64,000 nt of DNA from assembly GCF_013407955.1 (NCBI RefSeq), contig NZ_JACCBU010000001.1, positions 3,720,001-3,784,000 of the forward strand. The letters run 5' to 3'. Within the stretch, counting starts at the first letter, position 1, and each line of letters opens with the position of its first letter. Below the pieces are notes generated by a model. It was not told the origin of the DNA and ran no database searches. It worked only from the letters and a program-made list of their open reading frames with translations. This document shows, one piece after another, positions 53,953 to 62,542 of the stretch. The DNA comes from Microlunatus parietis (GTDB lineage: Bacteria; Actinomycetota; Actinomycetes; Propionibacteriales; Propionibacteriaceae). The translations under genes were made by a program, and so were the position numbers.

Positions 53953-55472
53953 TCATGGACGATTCGACGACCACCGGCCCGGCCCTGTCGTCCACTCCGC
54001 TCTTCGCCGGTTACGGGTCGTCCGGGTCGCAGCTTCCCGAAGCCGGTGATGATCATGGCCCGGACTCGGACTTCGAGCGGCTCAGCAGCTTCGATCGGGA
54101 GACCGTCGCAGCGCGACGGGAGGCGCTGCCGACCCAGGACGTGGACTGGTCTCAGGTGGTCGAGCTGCGCCGGCTGGCATCGGACGCGATCACGGCCGAG
54201 ACCGAGGCGGCGCGCTCCCGTACCGGGGCGCCGTTGACCGAGACCGACCGGGTGTTGCTCGGCCGGTCACTGATCCGCCGGATCGTCGGTGATCATGTGC
54301 GGGCGTTGCACCGCTCCGGGGCCGAGTTGTGGTCGACGGCCCAGGAGGAGACCTACGTCCAGGCGGTCGAGGACGCCGTGTTCCGATACGGCCGGCTGCA
54401 ACCGTTGCTGCTCCGGCCGGACGTGGAGAACATCGAGATCAACGGCTGGGACTGTGTCACGGTCCAGTACGGCGACGGACGCCGGGAGCGGATGCCCCCG
54501 GTCGCCGACAGCGACGCCGAACTCGTGGACGCGATCCGCTTCATCGGCCAGAACAGTCGACCCTCGCGCCCGTTCGACGACGCGCACCCGACGCTGACCC
54601 TCGCGCTCGGCGACCGGTTCCGGCTGCATGCGATCGGGTTCGGCCTGTCCCACCGTCCGAGCGTCGTGATCCGGCAGCACACGCTGACCAACGTCACGCT
54701 GGCCGATCTGGCCCGGTCCGGCACGATGCCGATCGAGGTGGCCCGCTTCCTCGACGCCGCCGTCCTGGCCCGGAAGTCGATCATCATTTCCGGGGACCAG
54801 GGCGCGGGCAAAACCACTCTGCTCCGGGCCCTGATCAGTTCGATCCCGGAGACCGAGCGGTTCGGGACGCTCGAGACCGATTACGAACTGATGACCCATC
54901 TGCAACCGGGCCGGCAGCACGTCCTCGCACTGCAGTCGCGGGTCGGGCACGGCGAGTCGGCCGGCGGCGCGGCGATCGGCGAGTTCGGCCTGTCCGAGCT
55001 GATGCCGGAGGCGCTGCGGCAGAACCTGTCCCGGTTGATCGTCGGCGAGGTCCGCGGCCGGGAAGCCGCCGCCATGTTCGAAGCAGCCCAGACGGGTCTA
55101 GGGACGATGAGTACGACTCACTCGCACTCGGCCGAGTCCACGATGGACCGGCTCGCCTCCCGGGTCGCGCAGGGCGGCGTGCTGACGATCGACGAGGCCT
55201 ATCGCCAGATCGCGCTCAATGTGGACCTGCTGCTGCACATCGCGCTCGTCGACGAGACCTGGCGCGGCGGCGTCCGGCGACGCTACGTGTCCGAGATCCG
55301 GCAGCTCACCCGGGCGATCGAGAACAACCGGCCGGTCACCCACCTGACGTACCAGGCCGCGCCGACCAGCAGCGGGCCGGCCGGCTTCTTCCCGCATCCC
55401 GACCTCGCCACCGAACTTGCCGCGTTCCGGCGCCCGCTGCCCGCGGCGATGATCGACGGGGAGGCGCGATGA
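53949..55472 (+). CDS. tadA: CpaF/TadA secretion ATPase
   Basis: 507 residues. N-terminal domain with LIRRIVGDHV, then the ATPase: YGRLQPLLLRPDVENIEINGWD, Walker A SGDQGAGKTTLLRAL, Asp box TLETDYE, Walker B RLIVGEVRGREAAAMFEAAQTG, His box MSTTHSHSAESTMDRL. It is the cytoplasmic motor for pilus assembly. Start 53949 overlaps the previous stop; an ATG two codons on is possible. The first ~70 residues are unusually Ser/Thr/Gly-rich. Confidence 0.94.
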   Translation: MIMDDSTTTGPALSSTPLFAGYGSSGSQLPEAGDDHGPDSDFERLSSFDRETVAARREALPTQDVDWSQVVELRRLASDAITAETEAARSRTGAPLTETDRVLLGRSLIRRIVGDHVRALHRSGAELWSTAQEETYVQAVEDAVFRYGRLQPLLLRPDVENIEINGWDCVTVQYGDGRRERMPPVADSDAELVDAIRFIGQNSRPSRPFDDAHPTLTLALGDRFRLHAIGFGLSHRPSVVIRQHTLTNVTLADLARSGTMPIEVARFLDAAVLARKSIIISGDQGAGKTTLLRALISSIPETERFGTLETDYELMTHLQPGRQHVLALQSRVGHGESAGGAAIGEFGLSELMPEALRQNLSRLIVGEVRGREAAAMFEAAQTGLGTMSTTHSHSAESTMDRLASRVAQGGVLTIDEAYRQIALNVDLLLHIALVDETWRGGVRRRYVSEIRQLTRAIENNRPVTHLTYQAAPTSSGPAGFFPHPDLATELAAFRRPLPAAMIDGEAR

Positions 55473-56341
55473 ACGCCGTTCTCGCAGCTGCGGCCGGGAT
55501 CCTGGTTGCCGCCGGTCTGGTCGTGGTCGTCGCCGGGCTGCAGCGGACCTGGACTCCGCCCAGCAGGCGGCGTTCGGGGCTCGGTGCCGCCTGGTCGGGA
55601 CTGACCCGCCGGCCACCGGGACGCCGCGGCCGGCAGCGCGATCTGATCTTGGTCGGCAGTCTCCTGGTCGGCTTCGTGATCGCGCTGATCACCGGCTGGC
55701 TGATCGCGATCCCGCTGGGGCCGGTGCTGGCCTTCGGGATCCCGTACCTGTTGCTGTTGCCGAAGGCGCAGGACGTGATCATGCTCGAAGCCCTGGACCG
55801 TTGGGTACGATCGCTCGCTTCGACGTTGTCCACCGGGAAGTCGATCACCGACTCGATCCGGACCTCCCGGCGGACCGCGCCGCCGATCATCGCCGATTCC
55901 CTGCAGTTGTTGGTGAATCGGCTGAACAACCGCTGGCCGACGGCCGACGCCCTGCTCCGGTTCGCCGACGAACTCGATTCCGCGGACGCGGACTCGGTGA
56001 TCGCCGCGGTGATCTTGGCCGACCGGCGTGGCGGGACCGGCGCCTCGGTCACACTGCAGGCGCTGGCCGATTCCCTGCAGGCACAGCTGAAGGGGCGCCG
56101 GTTGATCGAGACGGAGCGGGCCAAGCCGTACATCGTGGTCCGGCAGGTCACCGTGATCACCTTGGTCGTCCTGACCATCGCCTTCGTGTTCAACGGTGCC
56201 TTCTTCGAGCCGTACCGGACACCGCTCGGGCAGGTGCTGCTGGCGGTGTTGATCATGGCGTACGTCGGGTCGTTGGTGTTGATGCGCCGCAAGGCCCGGC
56301 ACCGTGCCGGTGATCGGATCCTGATCGGAACGCCGACATGA
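55469..56341 (+). CDS. tadB: TadB-like type II secretion F membrane protein
   Basis: 290 residues. N-terminal helix, LVGSLLVGFVIALITGWLIAIPLGPVLAFGIPYLLLLP, then the T2SF cytoplasmic helical domain (ALDRWVRSLASTLSTGKSITDSIRT, RWPTADALLRFADELDSADADSVIAAVI) and two C-terminal helices. It forms the inner-membrane platform with TadC. ATGA overlap with tadA. Confidence 0.9.
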   Translation: MNAVLAAAAGILVAAGLVVVVAGLQRTWTPPSRRRSGLGAAWSGLTRRPPGRRGRQRDLILVGSLLVGFVIALITGWLIAIPLGPVLAFGIPYLLLLPKAQDVIMLEALDRWVRSLASTLSTGKSITDSIRTSRRTAPPIIADSLQLLVNRLNNRWPTADALLRFADELDSADADSVIAAVILADRRGGTGASVTLQALADSLQAQLKGRRLIETERAKPYIVVRQVTVITLVVLTIAFVFNGAFFEPYRTPLGQVLLAVLIMAYVGSLVLMRRKARHRAGDRILIGTPT

Positions 56342-56354
56342 CGGGAGGCCTCGG

Positions 56355-57251
56355 ATGACCGTCGGACTGGTGCTGCTGGCCGGGCTACTCGTCGCCGGTG
56401 GAGTCGTCGCGTGTCTCGCCGCCGTGCTGCCGTCGACGCCGCGGCTCGCCTCGGCACTGGCCCGGATCGAGGGCCAGGCAGGCTGGGCGGTGTCCCCGCA
56501 GCGTGATCAGGTCGCCGCCGAGGGCACCTCGGAACAGCTGGGCGCCTGGCTCTATCGCCGGCTGCCGTTCGTGATCACGGCCGGGCAGCGCCGGCGGTTG
56601 CTGATGCAGGGCAAGTCGATGGCGGAGTTCTACGCCGACAAGGTCGTGATGGCGATCGTCGGTGCTGTGATGCCGGCCTTCGTCGGCGCCGCGATCAGCC
56701 TGCTCACCGGCGTCACCCCGGCGCTGCCGGTGATCGTTGCGCTGATCGGACTCGTGATCGGCTTCTTCGTTCCGGACCTGTTGTTGTTGCGTACGACGGC
56801 GCAGCGGAAGTCTTCGGCGGTGGAGGCGCTGCTGGTCTACATCGACCTGGTCACCTTGGAGCGGCTGGCCAACGCGTCGGCGACCCAGGCGCTGCACCAC
56901 GCGGCGGAGATCAGCGACGTGCCGCTGTTCCGGCAGATCCGGCTCGCGCTGGACCGGGCCCGGCTCGAGCAACAGCCGCCGTACGGCGAACTGCGTCGGC
57001 TGGCCGACCAACTCGAACTTCCCGAGTTGGCCGACCTCGCCGACATCATGCAACTGGACGAGACCGGCGCCGCCCTGGCCGGGACCTTGCGGGCCCGGGT
57101 CCGCGAGCTGCGGGACGCCCACATCAACGCCGAACAGGTCGCGGCGAGCAGTGCCGCCGAGGGCATGACGATCTACATGACGGTGCCGGTGTTGATCTTC
57201 GGACTGATCTTCATCACGCCGGCCGTCCTCCGGATCGTCGGAGGCTGGTGA
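56355..57251 (+). CDS. tadC: TadC-like type II secretion F membrane protein
   Basis: 298 residues. N-terminal helix, two central helices (VVMAIVGAVMPAFVGAAISLL; VIVALIGLVIGFFVPDLLLL), T2SF domain EALLVYIDLVTLERLANASATQALHHAAEIS, a long helical segment and a final helix (MTVPVLIFGLIFITPAVLRIV). GGGAGG precedes the ATG. Partner of TadB. Confidence 0.9.
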   Translation: MTVGLVLLAGLLVAGGVVACLAAVLPSTPRLASALARIEGQAGWAVSPQRDQVAAEGTSEQLGAWLYRRLPFVITAGQRRRLLMQGKSMAEFYADKVVMAIVGAVMPAFVGAAISLLTGVTPALPVIVALIGLVIGFFVPDLLLLRTTAQRKSSAVEALLVYIDLVTLERLANASATQALHHAAEISDVPLFRQIRLALDRARLEQQPPYGELRRLADQLELPELADLADIMQLDETGAALAGTLRARVRELRDAHINAEQVAASSAAEGMTIYMTVPVLIFGLIFITPAVLRIVGGW

Positions 57252-57253
57252 CC

Positions 57254-57385
57254 ATGATCGACATCGGACAACATCGCGGATCGATGGACAACACCACGCC
57301 ACTTCAGCGGCGCGGCAGGATCGGTCAGGCTGGACGGATGAGCGTGCCGAAGCACCCGAACGATCCCCCGGAACGCGGTGCGTGA
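57254..57385 (+). CDS. Possible 43-residue protein between tadC and the LysM-BTAD gene
   Basis: The frame begins two bases after the tadC stop (TGACCATG) and its own TGA overlaps the next ATG (TGATG). It would encode MIDIGQHRGSMDNTTPLQRR and a basic, Gly/Pro-containing tail. No family is recognised and there is no ribosome site beyond coupling. It may serve only to carry ribosomes to the next gene. Confidence 0.35.
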   Translation: MIDIGQHRGSMDNTTPLQRRGRIGQAGRMSVPKHPNDPPERGA

Positions 57386-60300
57386 TGGGGAGATTCCTGC
57401 GTGGCATCGGCGCCCTGATCCTCCTGGTCGCCGTCGTGGCGGGTGTCCCGTTCGCCCTGATCCTGCTCGGCGGGAATCCGTTCCCGGAGCGCTTCGGCTG
57501 GGACGAGTTGGTCGCCGCGCTGTTCCGGCCCGACGACGGCACCGTGTTGATGGGCTTGATCACGATCGTCGCCTGGGTGGCCTGGCTGGTGTTCACCCTG
57601 TCGGTCCTGGTGGAGATCACCGGCCGGATCTCCGGGTACGAGATCACCCTCCAGGTGCCGGGTCTGGCGGCGCCCCAGCGGTGGGCTGCTGGCCTCGTCG
57701 TCGCGGTGATCACCATGATCGGCAGCCCGGCCGAGGCCGAGACCCGGGCGGAGGCTGCGCCGACCGTCCTGGTCGAGAGGGGCGATCAGGAGCGGGCGCA
57801 GGTCGCGGAAGCCCCGACGCCGCCGGTGACCGGCTCGCCCAGGGCCGTTCGAGACCGGCCGCCGGACCTGCGGACGCCCCGAACGGAGGCACCGGCCAAG
57901 CCGCCCGGGTCGGACGCGGGACGGCACGTGGTCAAACCCGGCGACGATCTGTGGAGCCTGGCCGAGCACTACTACGGCGACGGGCGGCAGTGGCGCAAGA
58001 TCGCCCTGGCCAACCCGGACCGGCTGAGCGGCGGTCCCGATGTGCTGAAACCAGGCTGGCGGCTGATCATCCCCGACGCCGGCCGACGCGTCGCGCCGCC
58101 GGGAGACACGCTCCGCGTCCAGCAGGGCGACTCGCTGTGGTCGATCGCCGGCAGGGTCTACGGCGACCCGGAGCGGTGGCCGGAGCTCTACCGAGCCAAC
58201 CGGTTCCAGCTCAGTGACCCCGACGAGCTCGACGCCGGCATGCTGCTCCTGCTGCCCTCCGGAGGGGACGCCCGGGGCGGGCAGAGCCGTGACCCCGGCC
58301 GGGAACCGGAACGCGGCGAGCGTTCCGAGCAAGGCCGAGCGTCGGAGCGGGGCGGGGAGCCGGGCCGGGACGGCGAGGCGGGTCGGGACGGCGAGGCCGG
58401 GCGGGACCGCGGGACGGGTCGGGAGGGCGAGACCGGGCGGGACCGCGGGGCGGGGCGGAACGACGGCACCGGGCGGGACGGCGAGACAAGTCGGGACCGC
58501 GAGGCCGGCCGGGACGGCGGGACGGGTCGGGACGGCGAGGCGGGTCGGGACGGCGAGACCGGGCGGAACGGCGAGGCCGGGCGGGACCGCGGGACGGGTC
58601 GGGACGGCGAGACCGGGCGGGACCGCAGGACGGGGCGGGACGGCGAGCCGGATCGGGACCGCGAGGCCGGCCGGGACGGCGGGACGGGTCGGGACGGCGA
58701 GACCGGGCGGGACCGGAGCTACGGGCGGGATGGAGGCCAGGGCCGGAACGCCGACCAGAGGCAGCAGGACACGGAGCGCGATCGGGACGCGGGGCCGGAC
58801 AGGCAGGCTGCGCGGGACAGAGAGGCTGCGCGGGACAGGGAGGCGCGGCAGAAGCAGACCGAGGGCGGGGACGACGGGACGCGCGAGCGTGGGGCCGGGC
58901 CTGGCGAGTCGTCGCAGCGCGGTGACCCTCGGCAGCACGAAGGAGACCGGTGGTCCCGGGGTCCTCAGCCAGGACCAGAGCCCGGGACAGGCTTCGGCGC
59001 TGCCGAGGAACGGACCCCCGATGGGGCGCCGGGCGATCCCGGGCCCGAGTCGAGTGCACCCGGGGCGGGCCGTCCCACACCCGGGCCAGGCCATTCCGAA
59101 CCCAAGCCCGGCTATCCCGGCTCCACACCTGGCCGACCCACCCCCGGTCATCCCGCGCCCAGCCGTTCGGGGCCCGCGCCGGGTGTTCCGAGTCCCGCGC
59201 CGGGTGTTCCGAGTTCCGCGCCGGGCGCTCCCGAATCGGGACCCAGCACTCCCGGTGCCACCCCGAGCGCTCCCGGTCCCGCCCAGAGCACTCCCGGGTC
59301 GACTCAATCCGGCGCCAGTCCCAACCCGGGTCTGCCGTCCGCAACGCCGGGGTCGGAATCGCCGATGCCCGCTCCGTCCAACCGGAGCCCCGGCGCCGCT
59401 CCCGATCGACGGCCCGATCCCGTTCCTGGACCCGGTGTCGCTCCCAGCCCGGCGGCCCCCGGCCCATCGGCTCCGGACCCGGCGGCTCCGGGCACGTCGG
59501 CTCCGGACCCGGCGGCTCCGGGCACGGCGGCCGGGGCTCAGGCACTCGGTGCGGTCGAGTTCGAGGCCCCGGAGGTCGCGGCGGCGGTCGCGGGCCTGGC
59601 CGGGGTCGGCGGACTGTTCGCAGCGGCAGTGGTGAACGGTCTGGCCGCGCGGCGGCTGGTGCAACTGCACCAGCGCCCGCTCGGTCGCCGGCTGCTACCA
59701 CCGACGGCGCCGGCGCGGGCGGTCGAGTCGGCGCTCGGCCGGCGGCAGCGGCCGCTCAACCTGCGTGATCTTGATCAGGCGCTGCGGGCGCTCTCGGCCC
59801 ACTGCCACACGGCCGGTGCCCCGTTGCCGCCGCTACGGCTGGCGGTGGTGGGTGACGCCGAACTGGAGTTGATCATGGAAACCTTCGTGGACCGGGCACC
59901 GGCCGGGTTCACGGTCCGTGGCACCGCCTGGGTGGTCACCGCCGACGACCTCCGATATCTGCGGACGATCCCGGGCTTCGGCGAGGCGACCCGGCCATAC
60001 CCGGCCCTGGTCGGGATCGGCACCGACCCGCGCGGCCGAGCGGTGCTGGCCGACCTTGAAGGAATGGGAGTGCTGGCCGTCGAGTCCGAGGACCCGGAAC
60101 TGGCGCCGGCCTTCCTCGCAGCCGCGGCCACGGAGTTGTCCCTCACTCCCTGGGCCGATGAACTGGTGCTGACCCTGGTCGGCGAGCACCCACAGCTGGC
60201 CGGGCCGCTCGGCCGGCACAACGTGACCCAGACCGACGATCTCGATGGCCTGCTCACCCAGCTCGAGCGGCGCGCCACGGTCCAACGCCGGGAGCAGGCG

Positions 60301-61626
60301 GAGCGCCCGGTCGCCCTGCTGCGCAGCGATCCGGACCTCGCCGACCCGTGGGCGCCGGAGATCGTCCTGATCGACCGCCGTCCCACGGAGGAACAGCTGG
60401 AACGCATCAGCCGGATCATCGATGAACTCCCGACCGTGACCATGGCGATCGTCGTTCCGGGCGGATCAGACCGGTCGAACTGGACGTTGCGGCTGCACCC
60501 GTCCGATCCGACCGTGCCCGCCGTCCGAGCCGAACTGCTGCCGCTCGGCCTCGAACTCGTCCCGCAACTGTTGCGGCCGGCTGCGGTCGATGCGGTGGTC
60601 GAATTGATCACCGCGACCGGCACCGAGGAGACCGAACCGGCGCCGTGGTGGCGACACGAGACCAACGGGCATTCCGCCCGCGGGCACCGGCTGGACCAGG
60701 CGGCGCTGAACCTGCCGGAGCCGGCGGCCGGATCGCCGCCCGACAGTACGGCCGAGCCCCCGCCGCTCGGCGCCGATCCCCCGGACCCGGTGACAGGCAA
60801 CGACCGGAGCGGCGGGACCTGGGGCGAGTCAGCGACAGAGCACGAACGAGCGAGGGCGGCGATGAACGGATCGGGATCGAATGGACCGGGCACGGTTCAT
60901 CACCCGACCCTGCGCATCCTCGGCCCGATCGAGCTCGACGGCGCCACCGGCCCGATGCCGCCGCGGGCCGACAAACAGTGTCTGGAGTATTGCGGCTGGC
61001 TACTGGAACATCCCGGCAGTACGGCTCGGGCGATGGCCTCGGCGCTCGCGATCGCGGAGGGGACCCGGCGGTCGAACATGAGCCGGCTCCGGACCTGGCT
61101 CGGTACGTCGAGCGACGGCGATCCCTACCTGCCCGACGCGTACAGCGGCCGGATCGCGCTGCACCCGGCGGTCAGTTCCGACTGGCACCGGCTCCAGATC
61201 CTGACCCTCGGCGGCGTGAACCGGGCCGACGACGACGCGCTGTTCGCGGCACTCGAACTGGTCCGCGGTGCGCCGCTGGCCGATGCCGCGCCAGGTCAGT
61301 GGCACTGGGCCGAGGAGTTGCGGACCGACATGGTGTCCGTGGTCCGCGACCTCGGTGTCGAGCTGTGCCGACGGGCCCTCGACCGGAACGACATCGACCT
61401 GGCTCGCTGGTCGGCGGCGCGCGCCCTGGTGGCGGCGCCGGGCGACGAACTGCTGATGGTGGCGAGGATCCGTACCGAACACCAGGCCGGCAACCACGCC
61501 GAGACCGAGCGCCTGGCGCTGCAACTGGCCGGGCACGCCAGAGTCCTCGGCGTCGATCTTGACCCGGAGACCGTCCGGGTGCTGCAGCAGGTGATGGAGG
61601 GCCAGGTCAGGGCCCGGCTCGTGTGA
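57385..61626 (+). CDS. Giant membrane protein: two LysM domains, GRDGE repeats, Pro-rich region and C-terminal BTAD domain
   Basis: 1413 residues. Membrane helices near 5-30, 56-80 and 100-115. LysM 1 at about 180-230 (HVVKPGDDLWSLAEHYYGDGRQW) and LysM 2 at about 242-293 (LRVQQGDSLWSIAGRVYGDPERW). Charged hexapeptide repeats GRDGEA/GRDGET at about 327-455, Pro/Gly/Ser-rich region about 550-718. A further hydrophobic helix near 728-750, then a mixed alpha/beta region. From 1172, TLRILGPIELDG and a winged-helix-like part precede the BTAD tetratricopeptide domain (VSSDWHRLQ, DELLMVARIRTEHQAGNHAE). This resembles a membrane-anchored SARP-type regulator able to sense cell wall. It ends the Tad operon. 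Start could be GTG 57382. Confidence 0.82.
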   Translation: MGRFLRGIGALILLVAVVAGVPFALILLGGNPFPERFGWDELVAALFRPDDGTVLMGLITIVAWVAWLVFTLSVLVEITGRISGYEITLQVPGLAAPQRWAAGLVVAVITMIGSPAEAETRAEAAPTVLVERGDQERAQVAEAPTPPVTGSPRAVRDRPPDLRTPRTEAPAKPPGSDAGRHVVKPGDDLWSLAEHYYGDGRQWRKIALANPDRLSGGPDVLKPGWRLIIPDAGRRVAPPGDTLRVQQGDSLWSIAGRVYGDPERWPELYRANRFQLSDPDELDAGMLLLLPSGGDARGGQSRDPGREPERGERSEQGRASERGGEPGRDGEAGRDGEAGRDRGTGREGETGRDRGAGRNDGTGRDGETSRDREAGRDGGTGRDGEAGRDGETGRNGEAGRDRGTGRDGETGRDRRTGRDGEPDRDREAGRDGGTGRDGETGRDRSYGRDGGQGRNADQRQQDTERDRDAGPDRQAARDREAARDREARQKQTEGGDDGTRERGAGPGESSQRGDPRQHEGDRWSRGPQPGPEPGTGFGAAEERTPDGAPGDPGPESSAPGAGRPTPGPGHSEPKPGYPGSTPGRPTPGHPAPSRSGPAPGVPSPAPGVPSSAPGAPESGPSTPGATPSAPGPAQSTPGSTQSGASPNPGLPSATPGSESPMPAPSNRSPGAAPDRRPDPVPGPGVAPSPAAPGPSAPDPAAPGTSAPDPAAPGTAAGAQALGAVEFEAPEVAAAVAGLAGVGGLFAAAVVNGLAARRLVQLHQRPLGRRLLPPTAPARAVESALGRRQRPLNLRDLDQALRALSAHCHTAGAPLPPLRLAVVGDAELELIMETFVDRAPAGFTVRGTAWVVTADDLRYLRTIPGFGEATRPYPALVGIGTDPRGRAVLADLEGMGVLAVESEDPELAPAFLAAAATELSLTPWADELVLTLVGEHPQLAGPLGRHNVTQTDDLDGLLTQLERRATVQRREQAERPVALLRSDPDLADPWAPEIVLIDRRPTEEQLERISRIIDELPTVTMAIVVPGGSDRSNWTLRLHPSDPTVPAVRAELLPLGLELVPQLLRPAAVDAVVELITATGTEETEPAPWWRHETNGHSARGHRLDQAALNLPEPAAGSPPDSTAEPPPLGADPPDPVTGNDRSGGTWGESATEHERARAAMNGSGSNGPGTVHHPTLRILGPIELDGATGPMPPRADKQCLEYCGWLLEHPGSTARAMASALAIAEGTRRSNMSRLRTWLGTSSDGDPYLPDAYSGRIALHPAVSSDWHRLQILTLGGVNRADDDALFAALELVRGAPLADAAPGQWHWAEELRTDMVSVVRDLGVELCRRALDRNDIDLARWSAARALVAAPGDELLMVARIRTEHQAGNHAETERLALQLAGHARVLGVDLDPETVRVLQQVMEGQVRARLV
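58362..58745 (+). repeat. 18-bp coding minisatellite (about 20 hexapeptide repeats)
   Basis: Imperfect tandem units near CGGGACGGCGAGACCGGG encode GRDGEA, GRDGET, GRDRGT, GRDGGT and variants inside the LysM-BTAD protein. They yield an alternating +/- charged, Gly-rich stretch. Copy number is likely to vary between strains by slippage in whole codons. Confidence 0.85.
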
Positions 61627-61645
61627 CCGGCTCAGGAGAGGGTGG

Positions 61646-61942
61646 TCAGGAACGCACCAGTCGAGCGATCGCCTGGGTCGCCTCGGTCACCTTCGCATCG
61701 GCCTCGGCGCCGCCGTTCTCGAGCGCACCGGCGACGCAGTGGTTCAGATGCTCCTCGAGCAGGCCGAGGGCGACGGACTGCAGCGCACTGGTCATCGCGG
61801 ACACCTGGGTGAGGATGTCGATACAGTACTTCTCCTCGTCGATCATCTTCTGCAGACCCCTGGCCTGCCCCTCGATCCGGCGCATCCGCTTCAGATAGGC
61901 GTCCTTGTTGCTGATGTAGCCGTGACTGTGCTCTTCGGTCAT
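61646..61942 (-). CDS. csoR: CsoR-family copper-sensing repressor
   Basis: 98 residues, all-helical. KRMRRIEGQARGLQKMIDEEKYCIDILTQVSAMTSALQSVALGLLEEHLNHCVAGAL carries the Cys...His-x3-Cys Cu(I) ligands. The His-containing N-terminus (EEHSHGYIS) is typical of the family. GGAGG precedes the ATG. A matching operator lies 22 bases upstream. No copper ATPase or chaperone gene is in the window. Confidence 0.92.
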   Translation of the reverse strand: MTEEHSHGYISNKDAYLKRMRRIEGQARGLQKMIDEEKYCIDILTQVSAMTSALQSVALGLLEEHLNHCVAGALENGGAEADAKVTEATQAIARLVRS

Positions 61943-61964
61943 CCTGCACCTCCACCAGGCAGTG

Positions 61965-61979
61965 TACCCCCCTAGGGTA
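61965..61979. promoter_or_regulatory. CsoR operator TACCCCCCTAGGGTA
   Basis: A pseudo-palindrome TACCC-N5-GGGTA with the G/C tract typical of CsoR sites, directly upstream of csoR. It indicates autoregulation by Cu(I)-responsive repression. Confidence 0.85.
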
Positions 61980-62055
61980 TTCAATCGAACCCGTCGGTGG
62001 TATCCGCGTCTACAGCGACATGTCGACAAAGGCACATAGCGATGGACTGCTTTGG

Positions 62056-62306
62056 TTATCCCCAGTCGCTGTGCGTAACTACTGGTCGGACGGTGTCGGT
62101 GTCAAGTTGAACCGGGGTCGTCCGGGCCGCTGGAGATTCTCGCCCACCGATTTTCGTCCACCGTGTGTAGATCGCGTTCTCCCTGGTCAAGTCAAGGTTT
62201 GTGAAGTTGTCCCGAAGTTGTCCCCAGCTTCGTACCCAGGCTGCGCACAACGTCTGAGCGTGTCCCGCACAGGCTGCACGGAGTTGTCCCCAGGGCCTGT
62301 GGATAA
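62056..62306. other. Cluster of DnaA-box-like sequences upstream of dnaB
   Basis: The ~600-base gap before dnaB has TTATCCCCA (62056), TTGTCCCGA (62207), TTGTCCCCA (62218), TTGTCCCCA (62284) and TGTGGATAA (62298; the exact complement of the consensus TTATCCACA). High-GC actinobacterial DnaA boxes are of the T(T/C)(G/A)TCC(A/C)CA type. It may be a DnaA-titration or DnaA-regulated dnaB promoter region. dnaN, recF and dnaA are not visible, so I do not call oriC. Confidence 0.5.
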
Positions 62307-62542
62307 CTGGCTTTCGGCTGGCTCTCACAGGGCGTACGGTTGCGCGAAGTCGAGCGATACGCGTCCGGAACGGCGACCTGCTGCGGGGTTGTCAGTCCTC
62401 GGTCCTACCGTTGTTCCAGCACCGGCGTCAGCGGCTCTCGCGGGTGGTTCTGACCCCTCCGGAGCTGCACCGTTCAGGTGCGAGAACGACGGCCGGTCGG
62501 AGTGTCGCCGACGTACGAACGAGCCACGGAACAGAAGGTGTG

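Noticed and set aside
58362..58745. Regular repeat array considered as CRISPR
   Set aside because: Units are 18 bp, contiguous, in frame and without unique spacers, and no cas genes are present.
57325..59670. 781-codon minus-strand frame with repeated PAVPPGLAVPTR
   Set aside because: It is the complement of the GRDGE repeat and Pro-rich coding region. No start signal or independent coding features.
61982..62542. oriC
   Set aside because: DnaA-like boxes occur but there is no dnaA, dnaN, recF or AT-rich unwinding region in view, so only the box cluster is reported.
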